From the NCBI RefSeq assembly GCF_014397005.1, contig NZ_JACGWS010000001.1:1-64000 (forward strand): a stretch of DNA of 64,000 nt, in the 5' to 3' direction. This stretch comes from Kordia aestuariivivens. GTDB lineage: Bacteria > Bacteroidota > Bacteroidia > Flavobacteriales > Flavobacteriaceae. Shown one piece after another: positions 24,507 to 33,694 of this stretch. Each line of letters opens with the position of its first letter. Positions within the stretch are counted from its first letter, which is position 1. A model generated the notes under the pieces. That model saw only the letters and a list, made by a program, of their open reading frames with translations. It was not told the DNA's origin and made no database searches. A program made the translations under genes and the position numbers.

Positions 24507-27158
24507 ATGGAAATAAGAAGTATAAATGCAATGCGAGGACCAAATTATTGGTCCGTAAGAAGACATAAACTAATCGTAATGGTGCTGGATTTACAAGAGA
24601 TGGAGCAACTTCCAACCAATAAAGTTGATGGTTTCGGAGATCGATTAAAAGCTATGTTTCCATCAATGTATTCACACCGATGTTCAGAAGGTTGTGAAGG
24701 TGGTTTTTTTATGCGTGTTGACGAAGGAACTTGGATGGGACACGTTATTGAGCATATTGCACTAGAAATACAAACCTTAGCGGGAATGGACACAGGTTTC
24801 GGAAGAACTCGTGGATATGGCGAAGAAGGCGTATATAATGTAGTTTTCTCATACATGGAAGAAAAAGTAGGGCGCTATGCAGCAAAAGCTGCTGTTCGTA
24901 TTTGCGAAGCGTTAATTTCTGGAGAAGACTACGATCTATCGGAAGATATTCAAGAAATGCGTGAAATTCGTGAAGATGAACGTTTAGGTCCAAGTACAGG
25001 TTCTATTGTGGAAGAAGCAGTAAGTAGAGGAATTCCTTGGATTCGATTGAATAAATATTCATTATGTCAATTAGGATATGGTGCGAACCAAAAGCGAATT
25101 CAGGCAACGGTAACCAGTGAAACCAGTAATATTGGTGTTGAAATTGCGTGCGATAAAGAAGATACTAAATACTTATTGGAGCAAGCGGAAGTAGCAGTGC
25201 CAAGAGGTGAAATTATTCGCAGAGAAAGTAGTTTAAAAGAAGCATGTCGTTATGTTGGATATCCTTTAGTGGTAAAACCCGTAAATGGGAATCACGGAAG
25301 AGGGATTACCGTTGATATCAATAATTACGAAGATGCCGTAGTTGCTTTTAAAGCGGCACAAGAAATTTCGCGATCAGTTATTATAGAGAAATACATCACA
25401 GGAGACGATTATCGTTTGTTAGTGATCAATAATGTATTAGTCGCTGCTGCTAAAAGAACGCCAGCGCATGTCGTTGGAGACGGAACATCTACGATTCAAG
25501 AACTCGTTGACGAAGTAAATAAAGATCCGCGTCGCGGGTATGGACACGAAGAAGTGTTAACCATGATTAAAATTAACGATCTCACAAAAACCTTAATTGC
25601 AGCAAAAGGGTATACGCTAGAAACCGTCTTAAAGAAAGACGAAGTGATGATCTTAAAAGATACGGCAAACCTAAGTACAGGTGGAACTGCGGAAGATGTA
25701 ACAGATATAGTACATCCTGCAAATGTGTTTATGGCAGAACGTATTTCTAAAATTATTGACTTGGATATTTGCGGAATTGACGTTATGACTTCAGATATTA
25801 GTAAACCGTTGGAAGATACAGGCGGTGCAGTATTAGAAGTAAATGCGGGTCCAGGATTCCGTATGCACTTAGCGCCAACAGAAGGATTGCCAAGAAATGT
25901 AGCAGCGCCCGTAATTGATAAGTTATTTCCTCCGGGATCAACTTCACGGATTCCAATAATTGCAGTTACTGGAACTAATGGAAAAACCACAACAACACGA
26001 TTGATTGCTCACATGGCGAAAATGAAAGGATACAAAGTTGGTTATACCACAAGTGATGGCGTGTATATTCAAAACCGATTATTGATGAAAGGTGATTGTA
26101 CTGGACCATCAAGTGCTGAGTTTGTATTGAAAGATCCAACGGTAAACTTTGCCGTATTAGAATGTGCTCGTGGCGGATTGTTACGCGCAGGTTTAGGATT
26201 TAAAAACTGCGACATCGGAATTGTAACCAACGTTGCAGCAGATCATTTAGGACTCAAAGGAATTCATACCATAGAGCAATTGGCCAAAGTGAAAGGAGTG
26301 ATTCCTGAAACAGTGTTGCCAGATGGAACCGTAATTTTAAATGCGGATGATGATTTGGTGTATGCAATGCGTAAAAATGTAGATTGTAATGTGGCGTTAT
26401 TCTCGTTAGATGAAAATAATCCACGAATTAAAGCGATGCAAAAGCGTGGCGGACTTTCTGCAATTTATGAAAATGGATACATTACTATCTGTAGAGGCGA
26501 ATGGAAAATGCGTGTGATAAATGTGGTAAATGTTCCGTTGACTTTTGGCGGAAAAGCTACGTTTATGATTCAAAATGTATTACCAGCAGTCATTACAGCA
26601 TATTTAAAAGGATTTACCATTGAAGATATGAAAGTTGCCTTGGAAACATTTATTCCATCTGCATCACAAACGCCAGGACGTTTGAATTTATTCAAATTTA
26701 AAAACTTCCAAATCTTAGTAGATTATGCACACAATCCATCAGGAATGCGCGCATTAAAACAATTTGTAGATAATATAGAAGCCTCTGTAAAAGTCGGAAT
26801 CATTGCTGGAATTGGCGATAGAAGAATAGAAGATAATAACGAAATGGGCGGAGTTGCCGCTGAAATGTTCGATGAAATCATTATTCGTCAAGACAAACGC
26901 TTGCGCGGGAAAACGGAAGAGGAATTAATTAAGATGTTGAATGATGGGATTAAAATGAAAGATCCTAATAAGAAAACAACTATCATTCCTTCAGAACGAG
27001 AAGCTATTTTACATGCTGTTAAGAATATAAAACCAAACGGACTTATTGTATTGTGTAGTGATGTCGTGCCAGATGCGTTAGATTTAGTCAAGAAACTGAA
27101 AGAAGAGGAAGCCAATGATTTGTATGATTATACAGTAGGCGACATTCCAAACTTATAA
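24507..27158 (+). CDS. cphA: Cyanophycin synthetase
   Basis: An 883-residue ATP-dependent ligase that builds the Arg-Asp storage polymer. An N-terminal domain precedes an ATP-grasp module (about 220-480, with VVKPVNGNHGRGI near 254-266). A Mur-ligase-like module follows, with the P-loop GTNGKTTTT from Gly489 and VDYAHNPSGM further on. The overall length (about 870-900) matches CphA1-type enzymes. With the neighbouring cyanophycinase and isoaspartyl peptidase it forms a complete nitrogen and carbon storage cycle. Nothing looks truncated. Confidence 0.96.
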   Translation: MEIRSINAMRGPNYWSVRRHKLIVMVLDLQEMEQLPTNKVDGFGDRLKAMFPSMYSHRCSEGCEGGFFMRVDEGTWMGHVIEHIALEIQTLAGMDTGFGRTRGYGEEGVYNVVFSYMEEKVGRYAAKAAVRICEALISGEDYDLSEDIQEMREIREDERLGPSTGSIVEEAVSRGIPWIRLNKYSLCQLGYGANQKRIQATVTSETSNIGVEIACDKEDTKYLLEQAEVAVPRGEIIRRESSLKEACRYVGYPLVVKPVNGNHGRGITVDINNYEDAVVAFKAAQEISRSVIIEKYITGDDYRLLVINNVLVAAAKRTPAHVVGDGTSTIQELVDEVNKDPRRGYGHEEVLTMIKINDLTKTLIAAKGYTLETVLKKDEVMILKDTANLSTGGTAEDVTDIVHPANVFMAERISKIIDLDICGIDVMTSDISKPLEDTGGAVLEVNAGPGFRMHLAPTEGLPRNVAAPVIDKLFPPGSTSRIPIIAVTGTNGKTTTTRLIAHMAKMKGYKVGYTTSDGVYIQNRLLMKGDCTGPSSAEFVLKDPTVNFAVLECARGGLLRAGLGFKNCDIGIVTNVAADHLGLKGIHTIEQLAKVKGVIPETVLPDGTVILNADDDLVYAMRKNVDCNVALFSLDENNPRIKAMQKRGGLSAIYENGYITICRGEWKMRVINVVNVPLTFGGKATFMIQNVLPAVITAYLKGFTIEDMKVALETFIPSASQTPGRLNLFKFKNFQILVDYAHNPSGMRALKQFVDNIEASVKVGIIAGIGDRRIEDNNEMGGVAAEMFDEIIIRQDKRLRGKTEEELIKMLNDGIKMKDPNKKTTIIPSEREAILHAVKNIKPNGLIVLCSDVVPDALDLVKKLKEEEANDLYDYTVGDIPNL

Positions 27159-27175
27159 TAAAACATATCTTATAT

Positions 27176-27252
27176 TGTCATTTCTGAGCGCAGTCGAGAA
27201 ACTTTGAAACCGTATTTTTCATTGCCTCTCGACTGCACTCGACTTGACACAT
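27176..27252. repeat. Inverted pair of the GAGCGCAGTCGAGA repeat
   Basis: TTCTGAGCGCAGTCGAGAAA at the left is matched on the other strand by CTCTCGACTGCACTCGACTT at the right, around a spacer of about 25 bases. The arms belong to the dispersed repeat seen at 194-221 and 61767-61794. It lies downstream of cphA and could fold in RNA as a terminator-like structure. Confidence 0.65.
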
Positions 27253-27342
27253 ATGTAAATTAAGGAATCTCAATATGTTAAAGTTCCTGTAAATCGTCAT
27301 ATCAATTAGCGGATAACAAGTATTTTTGTTAAAATTTTGCAA

Positions 27343-28629
27343 ATGTTACGTTTTTTAATCCCAATAGTTTTAGTTCTTATCTTAGAGCTATATACTTTTT
27401 TCTCCATACGTGCCTTAACCAATAATAAATTCATCCTCATAGGATTTTGGATCTTTACGGTTGTTGTATACGCTGTTTTTTTCTATCAAATGAACTTAGC
27501 ACAACGCGAAGGACGCTTTAGTCTTTCTACTGGATATGCAATTGCGTTGGCACTTACAGCATTGGTCCCAAAACTATTCATATTCGCTATTTTATTTACA
27601 GAAGATCTCTACCGGTTGTTTGCTTATTTTCAACATAATGGAATGACGGTTGGCGAAGCAATTCCTTCGCGAAGAAAATTCATCAGTCAATTGGCATTAG
27701 GGATTGCGGCAATACCTTTTGCAGGTTTTTTGTACGGAATTTTTCAAGGAAGATACAATTACAGAGTCATCAAGCATACGATGTTTTTTGATGATTTGCC
27801 AGAAGCATTTGATGGTTATAAACTGACGCAAATATCAGACATTCATTCGGGAAGTTTTGATAACAAAGAAAAAATTGAATACGCTGTCGATTTAATCAAT
27901 GAACAAAAAAGTGATGTCATTCTTTTTACAGGCGATATTGTAAATGCAATTGCCGAAGAAATGGATCCTTGGATTGATACCTTTAAACGCTTGGAAGCGA
28001 AAGACGGATTGTTTTCCATACTAGGAAATCATGATTATGGATATTATGCATATCGCGATCAAAAAGATATCGACGAAAATCATCAAAAAATAGAAAAGGT
28101 ACACGAAGCTATTGGTTTTGATTTATTGTTGAATGATAAACGAACACTTGAACGAAATGGCGAGAAACTACATATTTTAGGTGTTGAAAACTGGGGCGCT
28201 TCCCGTCATTTTCCAAAACGAGGAAGTCTGCGAGAAGCTTCAAAAGATGTAGTTGATGGAGAATTCAACATTTTATTATCGCATGATCCTTCTCACTTTG
28301 ATTATAAAGAAATGGAAATTCGTAAAAAAGAAAAAGAAGATCCAGCTGTTATCACAGATGAACCAAATGTTATCAATTTTGAAAAAAAGATTCAACTTAC
28401 CTTGGCTGGGCATACACACGGAATGCAGTTTGGGATCGAAATTCCATTCTTAAATTTAAAATGGAGTCCTGCAAAATACAGATATCCGCGTTGGGCAGGA
28501 TTGTATGAAGAAGCTGGAAAATACTTGCATGTAAACCGTGGATTTGGCGTATTGGCGTTTCCAGGACGTGTTGGAATTTGGCCAGAAATTACAGTGATAG
28601 AGTTGAAAAAACGTGAGAAAATAGCATAA
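27343..28629 (+). CDS. Membrane-anchored metallophosphoesterase
   Basis: A 428-residue protein from the first ATG; a TTG two codons earlier is an alternative. Three or four N-terminal membrane helices occupy residues about 1-130. A calcineurin-type phosphoesterase follows with the metal-binding set ISDIHSG, FTGDIVN, GNHDYG, SHDPSH and AGHTHG, so the di-metal centre is complete. It resembles YkuE/YaeI-type enzymes thought to act on lipid-linked phosphates at the membrane. The substrate is not evident. The start codon closely follows a TAAAATTTTG stretch, so the transcript may have a very short leader. Confidence 0.88.
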   Translation: MLRFLIPIVLVLILELYTFFSIRALTNNKFILIGFWIFTVVVYAVFFYQMNLAQREGRFSLSTGYAIALALTALVPKLFIFAILFTEDLYRLFAYFQHNGMTVGEAIPSRRKFISQLALGIAAIPFAGFLYGIFQGRYNYRVIKHTMFFDDLPEAFDGYKLTQISDIHSGSFDNKEKIEYAVDLINEQKSDVILFTGDIVNAIAEEMDPWIDTFKRLEAKDGLFSILGNHDYGYYAYRDQKDIDENHQKIEKVHEAIGFDLLLNDKRTLERNGEKLHILGVENWGASRHFPKRGSLREASKDVVDGEFNILLSHDPSHFDYKEMEIRKKEKEDPAVITDEPNVINFEKKIQLTLAGHTHGMQFGIEIPFLNLKWSPAKYRYPRWAGLYEEAGKYLHVNRGFGVLAFPGRVGIWPEITVIELKKREKIA

Positions 28630-28643
28630 TCGCAAGAAAATAG

Positions 28644-28651
28644 TACATTTG
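28644..28651 (+). promoter_or_regulatory. Putative -7 promoter element TACATTTG
   Basis: A perfect TAnnTTTG match lies 67 bases before the thioredoxin-like gene and just after the phosphoesterase stop codon. The -33 partner is not clear. Confidence 0.45.
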
Positions 28652-28717
28652 TAACAGCGGATTACTATTTTTTTAAGTAAAAATATAGCAATTCAATAAA
28701 AATAAAAACATTCGCTT

Positions 28718-29014
28718 ATGTCAAAATTTGGTGAATTAATTAATGCAAACATTCCAATTCTGTTAGATTTTTATACAGAATGGCATGAACAGTCTAAGGC
28801 AATGCATGCTGTATTGAGAGATGTAGCAGCTGCTGTTGGCGATAGCGCCAAGGTTATTAAAATAGACGTTGATAAAAATAAAGAATTAGCGGAAGCGTTA
28901 CGCGTGAAAGGACTACCAACACTGATGATTTATAAAGGTGGAGAAATGGTTTGGAGACAAAGTGGCGAGCAAGATGCTAATACATTGATCGGATTAATTA
29001 CCGAGCACGTTTAA
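28718..29014 (+). CDS. Thioredoxin-fold protein lacking the CxxC active site
   Basis: A 98-residue single-domain thioredoxin fold, recognisable from LLDFYTEW, KVIKIDVDKN, the cis-Pro loop KGLPTLMIYKGGE and the usual length. The active site that normally reads WCGPC is W22-H-E-Q-S26, and there is no Cys anywhere in the protein. It therefore cannot perform dithiol exchange. A binding, chaperone-like or scaffold role is the likely alternative. It is a short separate gene, convergent and overlapping by 4 bases with the deacetylase gene on the other strand. The fold is certain enough; the role is unknown. Confidence 0.88.
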   Translation: MSKFGELINANIPILLDFYTEWHEQSKAMHAVLRDVAAAVGDSAKVIKIDVDKNKELAEALRVKGLPTLMIYKGGEMVWRQSGEQDANTLIGLITEHV

Positions 29015-29664
29015 ATCGTTATACGATCAAACGTATAGCCTAAGTTACTAAAATGCTTCAATATTTTTGGAAGCACATACGTTAGTTTGTTATATGCTTT
29101 CAAACTATCGTGAAAAACAATAATACTTCCAGCTTCTGTATTGTTCATTACGTATGCTAGACATTTTTCTTGAGACAAATCTTTGTCAAAATCACCACTT
29201 AGCACATTCCACATTATAATTTTATAGCCTAATTTCCTAAGCTTTTTTGAGAGTTGAGGTGTAATTTTTCCGTACGGCGGACGAAATAAGTGTACAGGTA
29301 TATTTTGATGTGATTCTAATGCGTTTAAAAGACTTTCGTGTGCTAGTTTAGTGTCAGATAGATATGTTTCGTTAGAAACCTTCCAAGCGTTTACGTGATG
29401 TTGTGTATGATTTCCGATGGCATGACCTTGCGAAATAATTTCATTATAAATTGCTGGATGCTTCTGAACATTATCACCAATACAAAAAAAAGTAGCTTTC
29501 GCATTATAAACGGCAAGTTGTTCCAAAACCCAAGGTGTTACTTCCGGAATTGGTCCATCATCAAAAGTGAGATAGATTTTTTTCTCTGTAACTGAAAACT
29601 CCCAAACTAGCGATGGAAATAACCATTTGACTAGTTTGGGAGTTTTTGCAGTATATAATTTCAT
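29011..29664 (-). CDS. Polysaccharide deacetylase (NodB homology domain)
   Basis: A 217-residue carbohydrate esterase family 4 protein. Motif 1 is LTFDDGPIPEV with the catalytic and metal-binding Asp pair. Motif 2, AIGNHTQHH, supplies the metal His residues, and motif 3, FRPPYGKIT, follows. It should remove N-acetyl groups from a glycan such as peptidoglycan or a surface polysaccharide. There is no clear cleavable signal, although the N-terminal KLVKWLFPSLVW is hydrophobic. It lies 12 bases after the large DUF2723 gene on the same strand, so the two are likely co-transcribed. Confidence 0.9.
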   Translation of the reverse strand: MKLYTAKTPKLVKWLFPSLVWEFSVTEKKIYLTFDDGPIPEVTPWVLEQLAVYNAKATFFCIGDNVQKHPAIYNEIISQGHAIGNHTQHHVNAWKVSNETYLSDTKLAHESLLNALESHQNIPVHLFRPPYGKITPQLSKKLRKLGYKIIMWNVLSGDFDKDLSQEKCLAYVMNNTEAGSIIVFHDSLKAYNKLTYVLPKILKHFSNLGYTFDRITI

Positions 29665-29676
29665 TTGAGAATAATA

Positions 29677-32600
29677 TTACTCTTCTAAACCTCCAAAAAG
29701 ATGTTTAAATTGCTCAACATATCCTTGAAATAACATGGTTTCTTTTTCTAAAAGTTCTTTTTGACCGTTTGCATCTAGCAATTCAACCAAACTTTTATAC
29801 TTTTCTAAAAACCCGTAAATTTCTTCAAGTTCATTTGATTGTTGACTGAGCGGAACATCTTTGTAATAATTTAGATATTCAATATATTTTGTTTTCACTT
29901 CATTGTAAACAGCAATCGCTTTGTCTGTTTTGCCAATCTTGAAATAACCGTCAATAAAAGGTTCGGTAAAGATGTAATAACCAAAGTATTTGATCGGCAT
30001 TTTTTCAAGTGTCAAATCAATAATAGTTTCCGCCTTCTCATTTTTACCTTCTTTCACCAATTGTTCCACCAATTTCGACAAGTTTGTTCGGTATGAAATA
30101 CTTTGTCTTCGTGTTTGCGGATCGTGGTAAATGTCGTCGCTATCAGAATTACCCCAATCCCATTTCATGACGTTATCATACATTAAGTCTGTATTTACGC
30201 GTCCCATGTCGTAATTGCTTGGTAATTTTGTTTCAATCGGAACGAGCTTGTATACCAAACCATCTAACTGAAGAAAATCTTTCATCCAGATATATTCTGC
30301 TTTATCAAAACTTCCGCCTGTAAAGTAAATTGGGCGCTTCCAATCGTTTTGATTCAGAATATCCAGCATCATTAAATTGTTTTTATAAATGGCAGTTTTT
30401 GGCAATTCAATGTCAATATAATCAACCATTAAATGTCTGTCTTCTGGACTTACATATTTTGCTGCGTTTTCCTTGTTTACAGGAACTCTAATTTTCGTTA
30501 CCGGATAGTATGTGATATTTCGCTGACTCGCTGGAATGTTAGGATCTTCAACATCATATACTTCATCAATTAAATATCCATATTTCGTATTTTTTCTATC
30601 ACTTAAAACCCAATCCATAAATTTATCAAGTTCCCAAACAGTACTATCAGGAACAGCCGGATGGCGTTCGTAACGAATATAGTTTCGGGTTCCATGTTTG
30701 TATTGGTCATGTGTCATTTCGGAAGGAACGGCTTCACTGTCAAACGCTTTTTTCTTCATTTGATCAATATACCAATCGGTTCCAAGCAAGCTTGTGTTAA
30801 TCGTGCGCACGTCAGTTCTATACTTTTCAACACTTTGCGCATACCAAAGTGCAAACGAATCGTTGTCACCAATAGTGAAAATCATAGCGCCAGTATCTTC
30901 TTCCATAGAATTCAAATATGCTTTTGCTGTAGATTGCGCTGTGTAGCGGTTAGATCTGTCGTGATCATCCCAGTTTTGCGTTGCCATTAATAACGGAACT
31001 GCTAACAAAGCAACAACAGTAATGGCACTTGCGGCAATTTTTCCTGTTACGTATGATTTCATCACATCAAAAATTGCATACACTCCATAGCCAATCCAGA
31101 TGGCAAATACATAGAACGAACCGACCAATGCGTAATCTCGTTCTCGTGGTTCAAAAGGTCTTTCGCTTAAGAATACTTTCAATGCCAATCCTGTGAATAA
31201 GAAAAACACGAGTAAAATCCAAAATTGCTTTTGTGCGCGTGTCAACAAGAATACAAAGCCAAGCAGCCCAAAAATTAGTGGTAAAAAGAAATACGTATTT
31301 CTTCCTTTATTATTTAAAACATCTGACGGAAGATTGTCTTGTGAAGCACCCAAATGCATTTCGTCAATAAACTTAATTCCGCTAATCCAGTTTCCGTGAT
31401 TGTCTAGTTTTCCTTGAATATCATCTTGTCGTCCAACAAAGTTCCACATAAAATAACGCCAATACATGTACCCCATTTGGTAATTGAGCATGTAATATAA
31501 ATTGTCTCCAAAAGATGGTGGTATTACATTTACGTATTCTCTTATTTTCTTTATATAGTTCTCGTAGTCTTCTGCGTAAATTTCTCCATTTGCCGCACGC
31601 ATTTTAAAATCGTTTATGATTTCAACAATTTCTTTTTCGGAGCGATATTCTGGTTTTATTTCAATATCCAACAATCCGCTATATTCCATATAGTTTACTG
31701 CATGTTCCGAACTCCACATTCTTGGGAGAAAACCTCTGTGTTTGCTATCGGAATTTTGCTTGGCACCTTTCCATTGATTTACAATAACATACTTGTCCAA
31801 AGCTTCGTCTTTTTCATAACGAGGTTTGTCGTCCACATACGGTTCCTCTTTGTCAAGTCCACCATAAATATCTGTGTACATTGGTCCGTAAAGGATATGT
31901 GTTTCAGGATATTGCTCTAAGTTGTAATACGCTAATAATAAATGCGCATTTGACGGTTGATTTTCATTTACGACAATATCTGAATTTGCACGAATAGGAA
32001 TCATTAACCATGTAGAGAATCCCATTAAAATAAAAGCCAAACAAAGTGTAATTGTATTTAATAAACGATAATTGTGTTTTTTGGTATAATTTAACGCAAA
32101 GTAAAACGCGCCAATAAATAATAATCCAGCAATAATATATCCTGAATTAAAAGGCAATCCGAAAGTATTTACGAAAAACACTTCCATCTTCCAGAAAATA
32201 CTTAATGTCGTAGGAGGAAGAAATTTGAATACAAAAAAGAGTACTGCAATTGAAATAACATTTGCGATAATGAAACTTTTTATGGTAACCTTTTCGTAAT
32301 TTTTAAAATAATAAATCATTCCCAACGCAGGAATTGTCAATAATCCCATTAAGTGAACACCAAAAGCGAGTCCAATTACTAAAGAAATTAAAATTAACCA
32401 TCGGTCGCCTCTTGGTTTATGCATTTCGTCTGCCCAACGCAATGCCACCCAAAACAGCACAGACATTAAGCAAATAGCCATTGCATATACTTCGGCTTCT
32501 ACGGCACTAAACCAAAAACTATCAGAAAATGTAAATGCAAGCGAACCTACTAAACCACTTCCTAAAACAGCAATTTGTTTTCCTAAGGTAAATTCAGATT

Positions 32601-32949
32601 CATCATCAGTTTCATTGACACTTAGTAAAGAAGCTTTCCGTACCAAATTTGTAATGGACCAAAACATAAAAAGAATGGTAAAAGCACTCGAAAATACGGA
32701 TAAGTAATTTACCATCACTGCTACCTGTTCAGGGCTAGAAGCAAATGTTCCAAAAATGGCGCCCATCATTTGGTAAAAAGGTGCTCCAGGCGGATGCCCT
32801 ACTTGAAGCTTTGCAGCAGTACTAATATATTCAGCACAATCCCAATAACTAGCGGTAGGTTCTACCGTTAAGCTAAAAGTAATTAATGCTATTAAAAAAA
32901 CTACCCATCCCAAGATGGTGTTCCATTTTTTAAAATCTAAAGAAGTCAT
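29677..32949 (-). CDS. DUF2723 multi-pass membrane protein (glycosyltransferase-like)
   Basis: A 1090-residue protein typical of Bacteroidota. About a dozen membrane helices fill residues 10-340 and 560-670. The N-terminal SYWDCAEYISTAAKLQVGHP carries the acidic-residue pattern of GT-C type protein O-mannosyltransferases. A large periplasmic region follows (about 690-980), and a C-terminal helical, TPR-like stretch (about 980-1085) ends the protein. Transfer of sugars from lipid carriers to proteins or glycans is suspected for the family but not shown by this sequence. It forms an operon with the downstream polysaccharide deacetylase. Confidence 0.85.
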   Translation of the reverse strand: MTSLDFKKWNTILGWVVFLIALITFSLTVEPTASYWDCAEYISTAAKLQVGHPPGAPFYQMMGAIFGTFASSPEQVAVMVNYLSVFSSAFTILFMFWSITNLVRKASLLSVNETDDESEFTLGKQIAVLGSGLVGSLAFTFSDSFWFSAVEAEVYAMAICLMSVLFWVALRWADEMHKPRGDRWLILISLVIGLAFGVHLMGLLTIPALGMIYYFKNYEKVTIKSFIIANVISIAVLFFVFKFLPPTTLSIFWKMEVFFVNTFGLPFNSGYIIAGLLFIGAFYFALNYTKKHNYRLLNTITLCLAFILMGFSTWLMIPIRANSDIVVNENQPSNAHLLLAYYNLEQYPETHILYGPMYTDIYGGLDKEEPYVDDKPRYEKDEALDKYVIVNQWKGAKQNSDSKHRGFLPRMWSSEHAVNYMEYSGLLDIEIKPEYRSEKEIVEIINDFKMRAANGEIYAEDYENYIKKIREYVNVIPPSFGDNLYYMLNYQMGYMYWRYFMWNFVGRQDDIQGKLDNHGNWISGIKFIDEMHLGASQDNLPSDVLNNKGRNTYFFLPLIFGLLGFVFLLTRAQKQFWILLVFFLFTGLALKVFLSERPFEPRERDYALVGSFYVFAIWIGYGVYAIFDVMKSYVTGKIAASAITVVALLAVPLLMATQNWDDHDRSNRYTAQSTAKAYLNSMEEDTGAMIFTIGDNDSFALWYAQSVEKYRTDVRTINTSLLGTDWYIDQMKKKAFDSEAVPSEMTHDQYKHGTRNYIRYERHPAVPDSTVWELDKFMDWVLSDRKNTKYGYLIDEVYDVEDPNIPASQRNITYYPVTKIRVPVNKENAAKYVSPEDRHLMVDYIDIELPKTAIYKNNLMMLDILNQNDWKRPIYFTGGSFDKAEYIWMKDFLQLDGLVYKLVPIETKLPSNYDMGRVNTDLMYDNVMKWDWGNSDSDDIYHDPQTRRQSISYRTNLSKLVEQLVKEGKNEKAETIIDLTLEKMPIKYFGYYIFTEPFIDGYFKIGKTDKAIAVYNEVKTKYIEYLNYYKDVPLSQQSNELEEIYGFLEKYKSLVELLDANGQKELLEKETMLFQGYVEQFKHLFGGLEE

Positions 32950-33059
32950 GTATTTGCTTTTAATAGGACTAACCGCGAATTTAAGAATTTATAATATATG
33001 AAATGTATTTTTTTGGAAAACGTTAAGAATCATTTTATTTAAAATAATTAAATAAAATG

Positions 33060-33090
33060 TTTGGTCGTTTCAAACTTTGTTTTAAATTTG
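33060..33090 (+). promoter_or_regulatory. Strong Bacteroidota-type promoter for tRNA-Gln
   Basis: TTTG at 33060-33063 and TAAATTTG at 33083-33090 are separated by exactly 19 bases, matching the sigma-ABfr consensus TTTG-N19-TAnnTTTG without a mismatch. The predicted start site lies about 10 bases before the tRNA. Confidence 0.8.
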
Positions 33091-33107
33091 CAACCGCAAT
33101 ACAGTAT

Positions 33108-33180
33108 TGGCCCATGGTGTAACTGGCAACACGTCTGTTTTTGGTACAGAAGAGTCTAGGTTCGAGCCCTAGTGGGCCAA
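33108..33180 (+). tRNA. tRNA-Gln, anticodon UUG
   Basis: A 73-nt cloverleaf including the discriminator A. The acceptor stem is TGGCCCA/TGGGCCA and the D-stem GTGT/ACAC. The anticodon stem TCTGT/ACAGA carries the loop TTTTGGT, so the anticodon is UUG. The T-arm is CTAGG/CCTAG with loop TTCGAGC. The 3' CCA is not encoded. It decodes CAA and probably CAG through wobble. It is a stand-alone gene with its own promoter and terminator. Confidence 0.95.
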
Positions 33181-33186
33181 CTTAAA

Positions 33187-33216
33187 ATCCCAATCGATTT
33201 AGATTGGGATTTTTTT
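33187..33216 (+). terminator. Rho-independent terminator after tRNA-Gln
   Basis: ATCCCAATC/GATTGGGAT, a 9-bp stem with a 6-base loop and seven T residues. The same stem ends the TolC gene (38162) and the lipoprotein gene (42146). Confidence 0.9.
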
Positions 33217-33301
33217 ATGCCATATATTTTGTAATTGCTTGATAACGTGGGTGAGAAGTTTATGCTGAGCCTAGTAGAAATAAATCCTAATGGAGCAATG
33301 A

Positions 33302-33335
33302 AAAGCGCCTTTTAATACGAAAGGCGCTTTTTCTT
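33302..33335 (+). terminator. Second terminator-like hairpin downstream of tRNA-Gln
   Basis: AAAGCGCCTTT/AAAGGCGCTTT, an 11-bp stem with a 7-base loop followed by TTCTTTT. No gene precedes it in the 85 bases after the first terminator, so it may end a small RNA or catch read-through. Confidence 0.7.
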
Positions 33336-33339
33336 TTAG

Positions 33340-33582
33340 ATACTTTCCTTAATTCCTGTCAAACTAAACAAAAAATAAAGTGCTTACAGCATCTTTTTTA
33401 CTTCAAAATATTTTTCGCGTTTACGCTTGTTTTTTTAATTATTTTAAAAAAGAACTGTGTATAAATTTGCGTTATTCGGTTTTTTCAAACACTTTTTTGT
33501 TAAAATTTTAAACAAAAAAAATATTTAAAATAAAGATAATCAGGTGTTTGAAATATTAAAATGTTAATTTTAATATTAATAG
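33340..33582. other. A+T-rich intergenic region without a visible gene
   Basis: Together with the flanking promoter region this spacer of over 300 bases precedes the export operon. It is poor in G and C, contains poly-T and poly-A runs and shows no open frame of note. It may hold upstream activator sites of the operon. Confidence 0.5.
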
Positions 33583-33614
33583 TTTCAATATTAATAGTAT
33601 TACTATTATATTTG
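33583..33614 (+). promoter_or_regulatory. Putative promoter of the ABC/HlyD/TolC operon with direct repeats
   Basis: TTTC (33583-33586) and TATATTTG (33607-33614), 20 bases apart, approximate the TTTG-N19-TAnnTTTG consensus. Two direct copies of AATATTAATAG (33572-33582 and 33587-33597), 15 bases apart, overlap the -33 region and could be a regulator site. The predicted leader is about 75 bases. Confidence 0.55.
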
Positions 33615-33694
33615 CGTTCGTAAATATTAAAAAAGTTAAAAATTTAGACAGTTTTATCACGATATTCACAAACATATGTAAGTGAACGTTTTTA

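Noticed and set aside
33241-33335. Second tRNA or tRNA remnant after tRNA-Gln
   Set aside because: The text GAGCCTAGTA recalls the T-arm, but no cloverleaf can be built from it.
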